Of a stretch of DNA of 64,000 nucleotides, positions 1-10,057 are shown one piece after another. Position 1 is the stretch's first letter. Every line of letters begins with the position of its first letter. The notes beneath the pieces are model-generated. The model searched no databases. It had not been told where the DNA came from and saw nothing but the letters and a program-made list of their open reading frames with translations. This DNA is from an uncultured Desulfobacter sp. (GTDB taxonomy: Bacteria; Desulfobacterota; Desulfobacteria; Desulfobacterales; Desulfobacteraceae): NCBI RefSeq assembly GCF_963664415.1, contig NZ_OY761445.1, positions 2,134,501-2,198,500 on the forward strand. Direction: 5' to 3'. The translations under genes and the position numbers were made by a program.

Positions 1-1225
1 TGGCTTCCAGGCCGTCGCTGCTGTCGTAATTTTCCTCCGTCACCGTGGTGACCGGGCCGTTGATGTCGTCCACGTCGAACAGGTTCCCGACTTTTTCGTT
101 AAAGGCCAGGTCATCCGCCGTAAGATTAAGGTTATCTTCATCAATACCCGCCAGTTGAACCGCCAGTTCCGTAAGGGGGCTGACGGTGAGTGATACGTTG
201 CCCTCACCGTCGGTCAGGGCCATGGCCCTGAGGGCCGTACCCAGGTTCTTCATAGTGCCTGTGGTCTCATCCGTATAGTCATTCTCTGTATTGAGATCAC
301 TCACCTTGGCAAAGACAATACCTGTGTATCCGTTGGTGATTTGATAGGAAAAACTTCCCGTTGAAAAATCATGATCTGTTTCAACAATGAGATTTCCGCT
401 CTGGTCGTACAATTCCACCCGCAAAGTAGAGGTAAAGGTTCCGGCTGCGGCATTGATGGTGATGAAATAAGAGGAGGTATCCACGGCCTGCACCGACTGG
501 GCCGCAGCGATATTGCCGTTGTCCGCCGCATCTGTGGCTACATTAGCTGCAACATCCACGGTAATGTCTGTGGTGCTGCCCGCATCGGGTTTCACAACCA
601 GGGTGTAAACTGTACCGGAAACCGCCGTAAAGTCACCCTTGCTGCCGCCGGTCACGTCTACATCATCAGCCGTAAACCCGGTTACCGCCTCGCTGAAGGT
701 GAAGGTGTAGGTCACATCGTCTGTGGCCGTGCCTGGGGTATCGTCCGTGATGGTTACGGTGGGGGCCGTGGTATCGATGACGGTGGATTTTCCTCCTCCG
801 CCCCTGGAATCAGCGGCCACCGCAAGACCGATGCCGCCTGCGGCGGTAAGCCCGGCTATCCAGCCTGCGGACATGCCTGGGTCACCAGCCTCCCATACCA
901 CCAGCACACCGGAATCAACGTCTTCAGGGACTGCCAGGTCACCGGCCACAGCCATGTCGTCAGGCGGTGCTTCGGAACCGTCCGCACTGAAAAGGGTATC
1001 GGATTCCGCGGCAAAGAATTCTTCCACCTGGGCCACGGTTTCCCCGTCCACCTCGACTTCAAGGGTCTCACCTTTTTTCTTGAGCACCAGATCCTCTGGT
1101 GGTGCGCCCGTTTCCGTATCCTTGATCGTATAAATCGCCCCGGGTTCAGCTGTAATGATTACCGATGGATCCAAAGGATATTCGACGACTTGATTACCTT
1201 TTTGCTTTTCAATCAATACAAGCAT
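1..1225 (-). CDS. Large secreted adhesin, N-terminal part (BapA-prefix-like plus bacterial Ig-like domain), incomplete
   Basis: An open frame of about 408 codons starts at an ATG at 1225 and runs off the left edge without a stop. AGAGGTG lies 5 bases before the start. Residues 1-110 resemble the acidic prefix of BapA/LapA-type proteins (MLVLIEKQKGNQVVEYPLDP, then 'KKKGETLEVEVDGETVAQVEEF'-like sequence in pieces). A hydrophobic Gly/Ala stretch and GGGGK follow near residues 130-150. Next comes a bacterial Ig-like domain with TAPTVTITDD and YTFTFSEAVTGF, and then a Thr/Asp-rich region. There is no Sec signal, as expected for type I secretion, whose signal would be at the missing C-terminus. The likely role is a surface or biofilm adhesin. 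Confident on the protein class, not on its partner exporter, which is not in the window. Confidence 0.75.
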   Translation of the reverse strand, partial: MLVLIEKQKGNQVVEYPLDPSVIITAEPGAIYTIKDTETGAPPEDLVLKKKGETLEVEVDGETVAQVEEFFAAESDTLFSADGSEAPPDDMAVAGDLAVPEDVDSGVLVVWEAGDPGMSAGWIAGLTAAGGIGLAVAADSRGGGGKSTVIDTTAPTVTITDDTPGTATDDVTYTFTFSEAVTGFTADDVDVTGGSKGDFTAVSGTVYTLVVKPDAGSTTDITVDVAANVATDAADNGNIAAAQSVQAVDTSSYFITINAAAGTFTSTLRVELYDQSGNLIVETDHDFSTGSFSYQITNGYTGIVFAKVSDLNTENDYTDETTGTMKNLGTALRAMALTDGEGNVSLTVSPLTELAVQLAGIDEDNLNLTADDLAFNEKVGNLFDVDDINGPVTTVTEENYDSSDGLEA

Positions 1226-1415
1226 TTGTCACCTCTTTACTTAATTGAACCTGATATTGCTGTCCCGATTTTATTATGAGATCGTGTATTCAGAATTAGG
1301 ACTGAAGAATATATACCGGAAAATCAATCTTCATGCTCTCCATGATTTTAATTGGGAAAATACTTCAATAGTAATTTTGATTTTTTGATTTTAGATCGCC
1401 TCTATTTTTGCACTA

Positions 1416-1664
1416 TTGTATAAAAAAACAATGGCTTTAGCAACCACAACTACCCAATTATTGCCAAGATTGATTAAGGGTCTCTTTGCGATTTTCCTGG
1501 GCACGGCAGGCTATTTCTCCCGGAAAGATTCCGCAAGGGTTTTGCGCAGCGGTTTCAACAGGATATCCAGAACAGTTCGTCTTCAGGAACGTGTCCTTCG
1601 CAAGTATTCGTACTTTCTGAAATCATTGACAAATTTGTATACGCCTGCCAAGTTGGAGTCATGA
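1416..1664 (+). CDS. Small unidentified reading frame ahead of a transposase
   Basis: An 82-codon frame overlaps the start of the next frame by 4 bases (ATGA), which suggests translational coupling within one insertion element. The product is basic, with a short hydrophobic patch near residues 18-33 and many Arg/Lys in the second half. I do not recognise a family and see no strong Shine-Dalgarno sequence. It may be a decayed part of the element, or not be expressed at all. Confidence 0.25.
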   Translation: MYKKTMALATTTTQLLPRLIKGLFAIFLGTAGYFSRKDSARVLRSGFNRISRTVRLQERVLRKYSYFLKSLTNLYTPAKLES

Positions 1665-2696
1665 TGAAAATGCTTGGAAATTTTGTTTTATTCATATGGC
1701 TGAAGTTCAAAGTCACTTCGAATCTCGCTGCCGAAAACCTTGCGCTTCGCCACCAATTGGCCGTAATGAAAAGGACGAACAAGCGGCCGAAAATTCGAAT
1801 GGTGGATCGGCTCTTCTGGGTTTTGCTTTCCCGAATTTGGACTCCTTGGCGTAAATCTCTCATCATTGTAAAGTCGGATACTGTTGTCTACTGGCATCGC
1901 AAGGGTTTCAAACTTTTCTGGAAATTCAAATCCAAAGGCCCGGGAAGGCCTCAAGTCAGTCGTGAAATCAGTGATCTGGTCAGGAGGATGGCTGCAGCCA
2001 ATCCAAACTGGGGTGCGCCCAGGATTCATGGGGAATTGCTCAGCCTGGGGTTCGAGGTTTCCGAACGAACCGTATCGAACCTGATGCCCCGACATCCGCC
2101 GAATTCAAAGCCGTCTCAAACCTGGCGGACTTTCTTGAAAAATCATATTAACAAGTGTTCGATTGACTTTTTCACTGTTCCAACAGTCACCTTTAATATT
2201 CTGTTCGTCCTGGTGATCCTCAGCCACAGCCGCCGCAAAGTCGTACATTTCAATATAACCTCAAATCCGACGGCCGAGTGGACAACCCAACAGATCGTGG
2301 AGGCCTTCCCCTGGGATACGGCACCGAAGTATCTGATGCGGGATCGGGATGCAATCTATGGCGTTTTTTTTCCGCAATCGAGTGAAAAACATGGGCATCA
2401 AAGAAGTGGTCTCGGCCCCGCAAAGCCCTTGGCAAAACCCTTTTGTTGAACGGGTGATCGGCTCGATCAGACGAGAATGTGCAAACAATGTCATCGTACT
2501 GAACCAAGGACATCTGAAAAACATTCTTTGCGCGTATTTCCAATATTATCATAACGACAGAACACATTTGAGCCTTGGAAAAAATACGCCCAACGGTCGG
2601 CCGATCCAACCCAGACCTGTCGGCAAATGCAAGATAATTGATTTGCCGCGTATTGGTGGATTACATCATCGATACGAGTGGAAGAAAGCGGCCTGA
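1661..2696 (+). pseudogene. DDE integrase-core transposase (IS3/IS481-like), frameshifted
   Basis: The N-terminal frame (from 1661) carries a helix-turn-helix region (ENLALRHQLAVMKR, then NPNWGAPRIHGEL), which is typical of integrase-core transposases. The first catalytic Asp is in 'CSIDFFTV' and the second in 'MRDRDAIYG'. The frame breaks in a run of eight T at 2364-2371, and the product continues in another frame from about 2372 with 'NRVKNMGIKE', the catalytic Glu in 'VERVIGSIRRE' and a usual C-terminus ending HHRYEWKKAA. Seven T would restore one protein of about 344 residues, so a single-base insertion explains the break. All three acidic residues survive, so the lesion is recent or is used for frameshifting. 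I could not define terminal repeats. Confidence 0.75.
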
Positions 2697-2827
2697 AAAC
2701 TCAAATCGTTCTGATATCAAAAGCATCGAACGGTCTTTGCGATCTGTGCTCAGAATCGACCTCAATTAAAAATTTCACATTGAATCCGTCTTTTCAAATA
2801 AACTGGACAGTGGGTATTTCATTCAAT

Positions 2828-4744
2828 CGTACATTCCGCACTCAATTTTATGGTTCTTTGACAATTTATTCAGCGTTTGCACAGCTCTTACGGAACAAAA
2901 AAGCATTCCGGCGGGACGTCCAAGGCTCTAAGGTACTGCACTTGAGTATCATTTAGCGGCTTTGCTAATTTTCGTTGTCTTCCAACGGTTATAACTAATA
3001 TGCTAAGAAACTTCGTAGTCATCATAAAGGCCGTCGGACTATTTGTGGGCTTTTTTTTCCAGCCAGGCAACCGTTTCCCCGTCTTTTTTACATGCAGCTT
3101 CAAGTTTCGTTCTATTAGCCGCCAGAGCAACAAAGAAAGCAGGAGAATTAGCCCAAGCGCTTCCACCCGTTTCGGCTTCTTCAGAAAGATGGCATTCACA
3201 ATGGCTGGATCTTTCAGGAACCCGAAATTTTTTTCGATCCCATCCTGTTCTTTGTAAAGCCTGAGGAGCTCGACTCCTGGCCACTCCTGTTCGTCAGCCT
3301 GGGCCGGAACGTTGGTTATGAGTACAAAACAGCCCGCTTCAAGTCTGATCTTTTCTGTTTTTTCTGGATCTTCTTCGACAGTTGCCTTCAGTTCATATTC
3401 AATGGATTTCGGCTTCCTGGCTTCCCCTTTTTTGGGACGTCCTTTGCCGTATTTGGGTACGTCAATGATCTCTGCTCGCAAGTTGTAAAGGCTTTTGTCT
3501 GCTGCTTTGACCAAAGTGCCGGCTGCCACCTCTGCATCCGGGCGACATTTGAAGGGTTGGAGAGTCGCCTCTTTGATTTTCTTTTCCAGCTGGTCTTTGC
3601 TGGTTTTTAATATTCGGTCGATGCGTTTCTGACGCCTTTTATCATGGGCACTGGAGTGATATACAATGGCCCGGTAGGCCCCATCACCAATGGTAGCGGT
3701 TGTTTCATAATAACGATAGGATGCGGGCGGTTTCTTTTCGCTTTGGCTTTCGGCCAAAGCCCCAATATCAACCCAGTTGTCGGCTGCAACAGCCTGGGCA
3801 ATGGCATGCTTACATTCATTGAAATTAGCTGGCAATCGGCTTAAAAAACGGATGCCGTTTCCCTCCGCAGCTATAAGATTATCTGTGGTCACAAAGGCTG
3901 AATCTGCAACATAAATGGAGGCACCGGGCTTGAACCCATGTTCGGCCATGTGTGATGAGATATGAGATAAAAGCTCATTGTTCAGGGTCTTGTCTGAAGC
4001 ATTCCCGTCCTGGGTTTTTCCTATGATCGGAATATTTCGGTCTACACACAACATGGACACCATGAACTGCTTCAAATCCGGACGTTTATCCTTGCTGTAA
4101 CCGTAGGTGATATTCAATTGCGTATCGGGGTGATCTTCGTAAGCGCCAAAGACGGAGACAGAGGTCGTATCAAAGTGGTGGTGGCGCGTATCCAGTTTAA
4201 AACAACCAATGGCGTTTTGGGAAATCTGGGAAAATATCTTTTGAGTTCCAGTCTCAAAAAGTTTGTCCAATACCCGCCCCAGATTTGTGTCGTTAAATTT
4301 ATCGGGGCTGATGGGTTTGCCAAAAAGCAACTCGGTATCCATTTCGTCGAAAGCTTCTTCAAGTCTGTACAAAGGAGTCCTTCCGGAGACCGTATCCATA
4401 ATCATCCCAAGCACCGCATCACCTGGCGATAGATCCATTTTGCTATCTGTCATGGTATTGATCGTTTCAACCAGATTGATACGTTTGGCGTACTCTTTGA
4501 AAATCGGAAGAAATTTTACATCTGTGAAATTCCATTCCTCGGTACCTGGGATGTTCATATTTTGCTCCCTCTTCGTTTTGAGTTTTTTTTGGGGAGCACC
4601 ATAAACTAAATAATTGGTGTTTGTCTAGACAAACTTTTTTTATTTATTATACTTTTGTGAAGTGTTTGAAAATCAGGTTAACATGTTGATTTTATATTAT
4701 TTAAAATTGTATGTGTTTTGTCGATTGAAGGTGCGGAAAATACG
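2828..4744 (-). mobile_element. IS1634-family insertion sequence, copy A (1917 bp)
   Basis: The ends were set by comparing this copy with the second one at 25282-27198, since identity stops exactly at these positions. Terminal inverted repeats are CGTACATTCCGCAC on the left and CGTATTTTCCGCAC (read inward) on the right, with two mismatches in 14. A 6-bp target duplication, TTCAAT, flanks it at 2822-2827 and 4745-4750. A target duplication of this size fits what I recall for IS1634. One transposase gene fills the element. The direct repeats are intact, so this is a simple insertion and not a recombinant. Confidence 0.93.
2888..4558 (-). CDS. IS1634-family transposase (copy A)
   Basis: A 556-residue DDE transposase, a normal length for the family. 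It opens with the DUF4277-like N-terminal region (residues 1-90, including 'DAVLGMIMDTVSGRTPLY'). The first catalytic Asp lies in 'FDTTSVSVFG' and the second in 'IYVADSAFVT', with a long insertion before the C-terminal 'YKEQDGIEKNFGFLKDP', whose Glu would complete the triad. The translation is identical to the copy at 25342-27012. GAGGGAG lies just upstream of the ATG. The AT-rich 180-bp leader up to the right end of the element probably carries the promoter. It looks functional. Confidence 0.92.
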   Translation of the reverse strand: MNIPGTEEWNFTDVKFLPIFKEYAKRINLVETINTMTDSKMDLSPGDAVLGMIMDTVSGRTPLYRLEEAFDEMDTELLFGKPISPDKFNDTNLGRVLDKLFETGTQKIFSQISQNAIGCFKLDTRHHHFDTTSVSVFGAYEDHPDTQLNITYGYSKDKRPDLKQFMVSMLCVDRNIPIIGKTQDGNASDKTLNNELLSHISSHMAEHGFKPGASIYVADSAFVTTDNLIAAEGNGIRFLSRLPANFNECKHAIAQAVAADNWVDIGALAESQSEKKPPASYRYYETTATIGDGAYRAIVYHSSAHDKRRQKRIDRILKTSKDQLEKKIKEATLQPFKCRPDAEVAAGTLVKAADKSLYNLRAEIIDVPKYGKGRPKKGEARKPKSIEYELKATVEEDPEKTEKIRLEAGCFVLITNVPAQADEQEWPGVELLRLYKEQDGIEKNFGFLKDPAIVNAIFLKKPKRVEALGLILLLSLLLWRLIERNLKLHVKKTGKRLPGWKKKPTNSPTAFMMTTKFLSILVITVGRQRKLAKPLNDTQVQYLRALDVPPECFFVP

Positions 4745-5083
4745 TTCAATCGCTGCACAGAGGAGAATATTTTTTCGACAAATTTACCACGGATTAATTT
4801 TTGCGAAGGACAAGTGCGAATACAAACGGAATCATCAAGCCTACTATGCCGACGGCATTGTTCCCGCTACTAAAAATTCAAAGTCGACGGATAGAGGGTC
4901 AAAGCTCCGGGTCGTCAAATAAAACTACCAGGCAGATCAAAATAATGGCGAGATCGAAAAATGCAAAAGAGCCGCACCCAAATCAGAATGCTTCTTGTTT
5001 AGAGAACATCATGAAGACGATAGGAAATCTTTTATAAATTAGTGGCGCAATACAAAAATTTTGCGCAGAATACTCACATAACA
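4745..5083. other. Intergenic stretch between IS copy A and the phosphorelay operon
   Basis: It holds the target duplication of IS copy A (4745-4750) and then AT-rich sequence. Short frames exist on both strands. One minus-strand frame encodes a hydrophobic run (IILICLVVLFDD), but it has stops close by and no start signal. I see no supportable gene. It may be remains of whatever the IS entered. Confidence 0.4.
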
Positions 5084-7141
5084 TCAGCTTTTAGCTTCAT
5101 CAAGTATTTTACGGACCATTTTTACCAAGTCAGCCTGATCTATTGGTTTGTATGCAAACGCTTTAATGCCGAGATCAGCAGCCGACTTATCCGACATTTT
5201 TTTGCTGTACCCGGTAAATAGAATAACCGGTATATCCTGTCTGATTTTCATTAATTCAGCCGCCAATTTATCTCCTGTCATCTTCGGCATGGTCATATCC
5301 GTTATAACCAGATCAAAATTGTCAGGTTTTTCCTGAAACAGATCCAAAGCTTCGACGCTGCTGATGCTACAGGTTACCGAATACCCAAACCGTTCGAGCA
5401 TTTGACAGCACATATGGGCAATGCTGGGTTCATCATCAACAAACAGTATTCTTTCGGAGCCGGTGGGTAAATCCTCTTTCACATATGGATCGCAGCTTTG
5501 GCTGGTTTTAATGATAGGCAGGTAAATCGAAAATATAGAGCCTTGACCTAATTCACTGAAAACTTCGATATCTCCACCATATTTTTCAACTATGCCATGA
5601 ACCAAAGCCAATCCGAGACCAGTACCTTCTCCGGGTTCTTTGGTCGTAAAATAAGGATCAAATATTGACCCGATAATTTTTGGAGAAATTCCGCTGCCTG
5701 TGTCTGATACACTCAATTTAATATAATCACCGGGTTTCACATCCAGCACCTGAGTTGAACCACACTCTTCAAATCTAACATCGTCCAGCACAATCTTCAT
5801 TAGACCGCCGCTCTCTTCCATAGCATGCATTGCATTTGTACATAGGTTCATGAGAATTTGGTGCAACTGAGTTGGATTCCCCATGATTGATGATTCACTT
5901 TTTATTTTTTGTTGTATTTCGATTGAAGTTGGGATGGAAGATCTTAAAAATTGAAGTGCTTCTTCTACAATGTTTTTTGCCTTTACCGGTTTGACCTCTT
6001 CATCCGACTTACTCGCAATCGTCAGAATTTGTTTTACCAAATCCTTAGCCCTTTTTCCGGCCTTATAGACCTCTTGCAAATCATCTTCGATAGTGGAACC
6101 TTTTTGAACCCCATCTAAAGCAATTTCTGTGAATCCGATAATTGCTGAAAGGATATTGTTAAAATCATGAGCAACTCCACCAGCTAGATTTCCTAAGGAT
6201 TCAAGTTTCTGAGCATGCAAAAGCTGGACATTTAATCTGGCGCTTTCCTCTTGAGCTGTTTTAAGTTCGGTGATATCCTCTGATATGCCTAACAAGTACA
6301 AGGGGTTGCCATCCGCATCAAATAACGGTACTTTTTTAGTGTGCAATATACGCTTCTTTTTGCTGCAGGTTAGTATCTCCTCCTCTGGAATATCTATAAT
6401 TTCCTTTTTTTCTAGAACTGTTCGATCCTGCTGTGTAAAAAAATCAGCCTGATCTTTTGGAAAGAAATCATAGTCGGTCTTGCCCAATATTTTTTCTCTT
6501 GAATAACCTAAAAGATTTTCTCCTGCCTTGTTCAAACTAACAAATCGAAGTTCGTTAGCATCTTTTAGGAAAATCATGTCGGGTATATTTTCAATAATTG
6601 AATCAAGAAACGAATTTGCCCTACGCAATTCCTCTTCTGTCTCTTGTCTAACCAGGATCTCTTTTTCCAGCTGCAGCGTTTTTTTCTCAAGCTTTCTCAC
6701 AAGTCTTTCGTTATAAAGTTTGAGTATTTCCTCTTCATGCATCGGTTCAGATTTTGGTTCTATATTTCTATTGTCAGCAGATTTGGCCGCACCCTGAATC
6801 GTCTCGATAAGAACATCAGGCTCACAGGGTTTGACAATGAACCGGTCCGCACCGATTTTTATAGCAAATGCCTCATCCTTTGGCCCCGTATATGTAGCAG
6901 TATAAAAAATGAAAGGTATGTGGCGCAAATTTTCATCTGTTTTTACTTTCCTGCATAATTGAAAACCATCCATAACCGGCATGAGAATATCGCTGATAAT
7001 CAGATCAAAATCTTCGGTCTTGATTTTTTCAAGGGCCTCAGCACCATTTTCAGCCACCTCGACTTCATACCCATTTCCAATTAACAGGGACTGAAGCAGA
7101 TAGCGGCCTTCCTCCATGTCATCAACGATAAGAGCTCTCAT
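5084..7141 (-). CDS. Hybrid sensor kinase, REC-PAS-HisKA-HATPase-REC
   Basis: This soluble protein of about 685 residues has no membrane segment. An N-terminal receiver (residues 1-120, Asp in 'LIISDILMPVMDG') is followed by a short coiled linker, a PAS domain (about 170-290, 'SIIENIPDMIFLKDANELRF'), a HisKA domain with phospho-acceptor His in 'AGGVAHDFNNIL', HATPase_c boxes ('NLCTNAMHAM', 'DTGSGISP', 'GTGLGLALV') and a C-terminal receiver (Asp in 'LVITDMTMPKMTG'). I chose the ATG at 7141 because TAAGGAGG lies 7 bases upstream, inside the end of the preceding gene; an upstream ATG at 7165 lacks such a site. It is the last gene of a three-gene operon and no DNA-binding output is present, so the phosphorelay target is unknown. 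Confidence 0.9.
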   Translation of the reverse strand: MRALIVDDMEEGRYLLQSLLIGNGYEVEVAENGAEALEKIKTEDFDLIISDILMPVMDGFQLCRKVKTDENLRHIPFIFYTATYTGPKDEAFAIKIGADRFIVKPCEPDVLIETIQGAAKSADNRNIEPKSEPMHEEEILKLYNERLVRKLEKKTLQLEKEILVRQETEEELRRANSFLDSIIENIPDMIFLKDANELRFVSLNKAGENLLGYSREKILGKTDYDFFPKDQADFFTQQDRTVLEKKEIIDIPEEEILTCSKKKRILHTKKVPLFDADGNPLYLLGISEDITELKTAQEESARLNVQLLHAQKLESLGNLAGGVAHDFNNILSAIIGFTEIALDGVQKGSTIEDDLQEVYKAGKRAKDLVKQILTIASKSDEEVKPVKAKNIVEEALQFLRSSIPTSIEIQQKIKSESSIMGNPTQLHQILMNLCTNAMHAMEESGGLMKIVLDDVRFEECGSTQVLDVKPGDYIKLSVSDTGSGISPKIIGSIFDPYFTTKEPGEGTGLGLALVHGIVEKYGGDIEVFSELGQGSIFSIYLPIIKTSQSCDPYVKEDLPTGSERILFVDDEPSIAHMCCQMLERFGYSVTCSISSVEALDLFQEKPDNFDLVITDMTMPKMTGDKLAAELMKIRQDIPVILFTGYSKKMSDKSAADLGIKAFAYKPIDQADLVKMVRKILDEAKS

Positions 7142-7142
7142 A

Positions 7143-7532
7143 TCAGTCCTCCTTATGACCGCCATCTTTGCTTAAATACGATTTTATTTCATTCACAAAA
7201 GTGTCCGGGTTAATCGGTTTTTCGATATAACCGGTAGCACCAGCACCCAAGATTTTTTCTCGATCCCCAGCCATTGCATACGAGGTCACGGCGATGATCG
7301 GAACCCCTTGAATTGCTTCGTGTCTCTTAAGTTCTTCAGCCACAGCATAGCCGTCCATTTCAGGCAACTGAATGTCCAACAATATGGCGCTCGGCTTATG
7401 GCGTAACGCTTTTTCAATACCGACCCGACCGTTCTCCGCGCCAATAACCTTAAAACCGCTTTTTTCCAGCAGAAAGCGCATCATATAGAAATTCTGTTCA
7501 TTGTCTTCGATAATTAACAGTGTGTCACTCAT
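7143..7532 (-). CDS. Single-domain response regulator (CheY-like)
   Basis: A 129-residue receiver with nothing else. The acidic pocket is in 'LLIIEDNEQN', the phospho-acceptor Asp in 'AILLDIQLPEMDG', the conserved Thr in 'VIAVTSYAM' and Lys in 'GYIEKPINP'. Its ATG overlaps the stop of the upstream kinase by 4 bases (ATGA), and its stop lies 1 base before the next start, so all three genes are translationally coupled. It probably shuttles phosphate between the BvgS-like kinase and the downstream hybrid kinase. Confidence 0.92.
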   Translation of the reverse strand: MSDTLLIIEDNEQNFYMMRFLLEKSGFKVIGAENGRVGIEKALRHKPSAILLDIQLPEMDGYAVAEELKRHEAIQGVPIIAVTSYAMAGDREKILGAGATGYIEKPINPDTFVNEIKSYLSKDGGHKED

Positions 7533-10057
7533 GACGTATATCCTTCATGCAGGGTTTGCGGAAGGCATATGGTAAAGGTGCTGCCCTTACCCCATTCACT
7601 TTCAACATCTATGGTTCCGCCCATCAATTCCAACAATTTTTTAGATATAAATAAACCCAGACCAGTACCTTCATGCTTGCGCGTAAGTCCTGTATCGATT
7701 TGGTGAAAGGGTTGAAAAAGGCCAGATAGTTCTTCGGACTTGATACCGGTACCAGTGTCCGAAACAGAAATAAGATAATAATTGTTTTTGATCCGACACG
7801 AAATTCGAACATATCCTTTCTCGGTGAACTTGACACCATTGTTGAGCAAATTAAGTATGACCTGCTCCAGTCGACGTTGATCTGTCGTAACTGTTTCAAC
7901 ATCATCTGCAATATCAAGCCTGAGATCCAATCCTTTCTTTTCAGCCAGCGGTGTAACCAGCTTCATCATACCTTCAATAGATTGCGCTAATGCAAATGTG
8001 GAAAAGGAAAGTTTTAACTGGTCGGCCTCAATTTTTGAAATATCCAGCACATCGTTAATCAGAGCCAGAAGATGACGGGAACTGTTTTGAACCATTCGTA
8101 GCTGCTTTTGCTGTTCCTCATTAAGCGGGCCTGCGAGCTTTTGAAGTAAGATTCCGGTGAATCCAATAATTGAGTTAAGCGGTGTACGTAATTCATGAGA
8201 CATGGCTGCCAAAAACGAGGATTTAAGTCTATCAGCAGATTCGGCCTGCTCTTTGGCCACTACCAGTTCTGCGGTTCGCTCATCCACGCGTTTCTCCAGA
8301 GTTTTCGCGTGAAAATGCAACTCATCATTAAGACGCCGAATGCTCTCTTCAGCCTTTTTGAGATGGGTTATATCAGCACCGATGCTCAAAATCTCAATTG
8401 CCAGTCCCTGCTCATCGAACAAGACCCTGTTTCTCCAGTCAATCCATACACGATCACCGTTGCTGAGCTTATTCTCGTTGATATTTTGCTCAAACTTTTG
8501 CGGATTTTTTGGGATTTCTTTCAGCATCTCGCCCAAACTTCTGCGCGAGCTATCAATATCTGGAACTATTGTCCCAAGCAAATGTTGACCGACAATCTCT
8601 TCTTCAGTATAGTCGAAAAACTTCTGGCCAAATTCGTTCAGGAAGGTGATTCGCCCATCAGGCGTCCAACGTAAAATGATGCTGTTAGCCAGCGTCACTA
8701 CCTCTCGGTATTTCCTTTCACTTTCGCTCAGTGTCTCTTCCAAACGCTTTTGGTCACTCACGTCCCGAATGGTTTCGATTGCGCCAGAGCGATTCCCATC
8801 CTGATCATATAAAGGTGATGCCACCCCCCACAAATAGGCGCCTTGACCCTTATTAAGTCGCTGGATGAACGATTCCCCATAGAGCTTGTCGTTATGACGC
8901 TCGATACTTTTGTATGTGGATTCCAAGTCCGGTGTGGGCATATCTAAAAGATCAATAAGAATTGGGCGTCGTTCGCCAAAAAACGGCTCTGAGTAAGCAT
9001 AGTCACCTTTACCAAGTAATGTTTTCTTCTCCACTCCGGTCATGGCTTCACATGCCTGGTTCCACGCTAAAACCCTCTTGTCTGCTCCAATAACGAACGT
9101 TGCGTCTGGCAAAAATTCAATAATATTCTCGAGCTGTTGCCGTGCCATTTGCAGTTCTTGAGTTCGGGTGTTGACCTGATGCTTCAAAACAAGGCTTCCC
9201 ACGAAGCTTATAATCAAGGTTATTACTAAAATGATGCCAAGGATTTTAATCCAAACCGGGAATACAAATCCCACATCCTCTGAGATCCAGCGCTTTAATG
9301 ACAAATAATAAATAGATTCAGGATCTTGTTTCATGATCAAAAGATGTTTGTCGATTGCTGCTAATACGTCTTGTTTTTTACTTTTTGTGGATGCATAAAA
9401 CAAGTTTGAAGGGCTGAAAATAATCGCGGTATCCTTAAGTCCGAATTTTTCGCTATTCATTAGACCATAGAAACGATTAGTTATGGCTGCATCCGCTTCA
9501 TTTTTATTAACCATCTCAAAAATGATTTTGTAATCTGGCAAAGTAATGATCGTAGAATTAAATCCGAAGCTCTTTTCAAGTTGAACGAATGCTTCCTGTT
9601 GCACAGAACGATCAAGAACGGCAATTCGCTTTCCATTTAAATCTAATATTGATTTAACATCACTCGTTTTCGGAACATAAACCTGAAACCATGAGGATAA
9701 AACCGGTATCTTGTGAAAATCGAATATATCCTCTCGATTAGCTGTATAAGCAACGTCCGGCATCAGATCAATCTCTCCGCTTTCCAGACGATCCAACCCT
9801 TCTGCCCAAGATCCATGAAAGAACCTTAACTCCCAATTTTCTTTTTCGGAAATCGCTTCGATAATTTCAATAAAGATACCTGCAGGCTTTCCAGATTCCG
9901 AAGTAAAAATTTTCGGATTGTTTTCATAGACACCTACTTTGATTACACGAGCTATTGCGAGATTTGGAAAAAAATAAAATGAGATGAAAGCTACAGCTAC
10001 AATTGATTGTACTATGGAAAGGCGCCTATTTTGTTTTTTTTGATGGTTATCGCGCAT
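7529..10057 (-). CDS. BvgS-like sensor kinase with periplasmic SBP_bac_3 domain
   Basis: About 842 residues. A signal anchor (residues 13-36) precedes a family 3 solute-binding domain (about 37-270, 'IKVGVYENNPKIF', 'GIFIEIIEAI', 'LDRLESGEIDLMPDVAYT'). Then come a transmembrane helix (about 275-300, 'ILGIILVITLIISFVGSLV'), two PAS domains (about 320-440 and 455-575), a coiled linker, HisKA with His in 'AAMSHELRTPLNSI' and HATPase_c ('NLLNNGVKF', 'DTGTGIKSEE', 'GTGLGLFIS'). The ATG at 10057 is preferred over one 18 codons earlier because it has an AAAGG-type site and leaves a proper signal anchor. It heads the operon. The ligand is unknown; amino acids or small organic acids are usual for this fold. 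Confidence 0.9.
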   Translation of the reverse strand: MRDNHQKKQNRRLSIVQSIVAVAFISFYFFPNLAIARVIKVGVYENNPKIFTSESGKPAGIFIEIIEAISEKENWELRFFHGSWAEGLDRLESGEIDLMPDVAYTANREDIFDFHKIPVLSSWFQVYVPKTSDVKSILDLNGKRIAVLDRSVQQEAFVQLEKSFGFNSTIITLPDYKIIFEMVNKNEADAAITNRFYGLMNSEKFGLKDTAIIFSPSNLFYASTKSKKQDVLAAIDKHLLIMKQDPESIYYLSLKRWISEDVGFVFPVWIKILGIILVITLIISFVGSLVLKHQVNTRTQELQMARQQLENIIEFLPDATFVIGADKRVLAWNQACEAMTGVEKKTLLGKGDYAYSEPFFGERRPILIDLLDMPTPDLESTYKSIERHNDKLYGESFIQRLNKGQGAYLWGVASPLYDQDGNRSGAIETIRDVSDQKRLEETLSESERKYREVVTLANSIILRWTPDGRITFLNEFGQKFFDYTEEEIVGQHLLGTIVPDIDSSRRSLGEMLKEIPKNPQKFEQNINENKLSNGDRVWIDWRNRVLFDEQGLAIEILSIGADITHLKKAEESIRRLNDELHFHAKTLEKRVDERTAELVVAKEQAESADRLKSSFLAAMSHELRTPLNSIIGFTGILLQKLAGPLNEEQQKQLRMVQNSSRHLLALINDVLDISKIEADQLKLSFSTFALAQSIEGMMKLVTPLAEKKGLDLRLDIADDVETVTTDQRRLEQVILNLLNNGVKFTEKGYVRISCRIKNNYYLISVSDTGTGIKSEELSGLFQPFHQIDTGLTRKHEGTGLGLFISKKLLELMGGTIDVESEWGKGSTFTICLPQTLHEGYTS

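Noticed and set aside
371..1279. A 302-codon frame on the plus strand
   Set aside because: It is the complement of the adhesin reading frame, which has better protein features, a ribosome binding site and a domain match.
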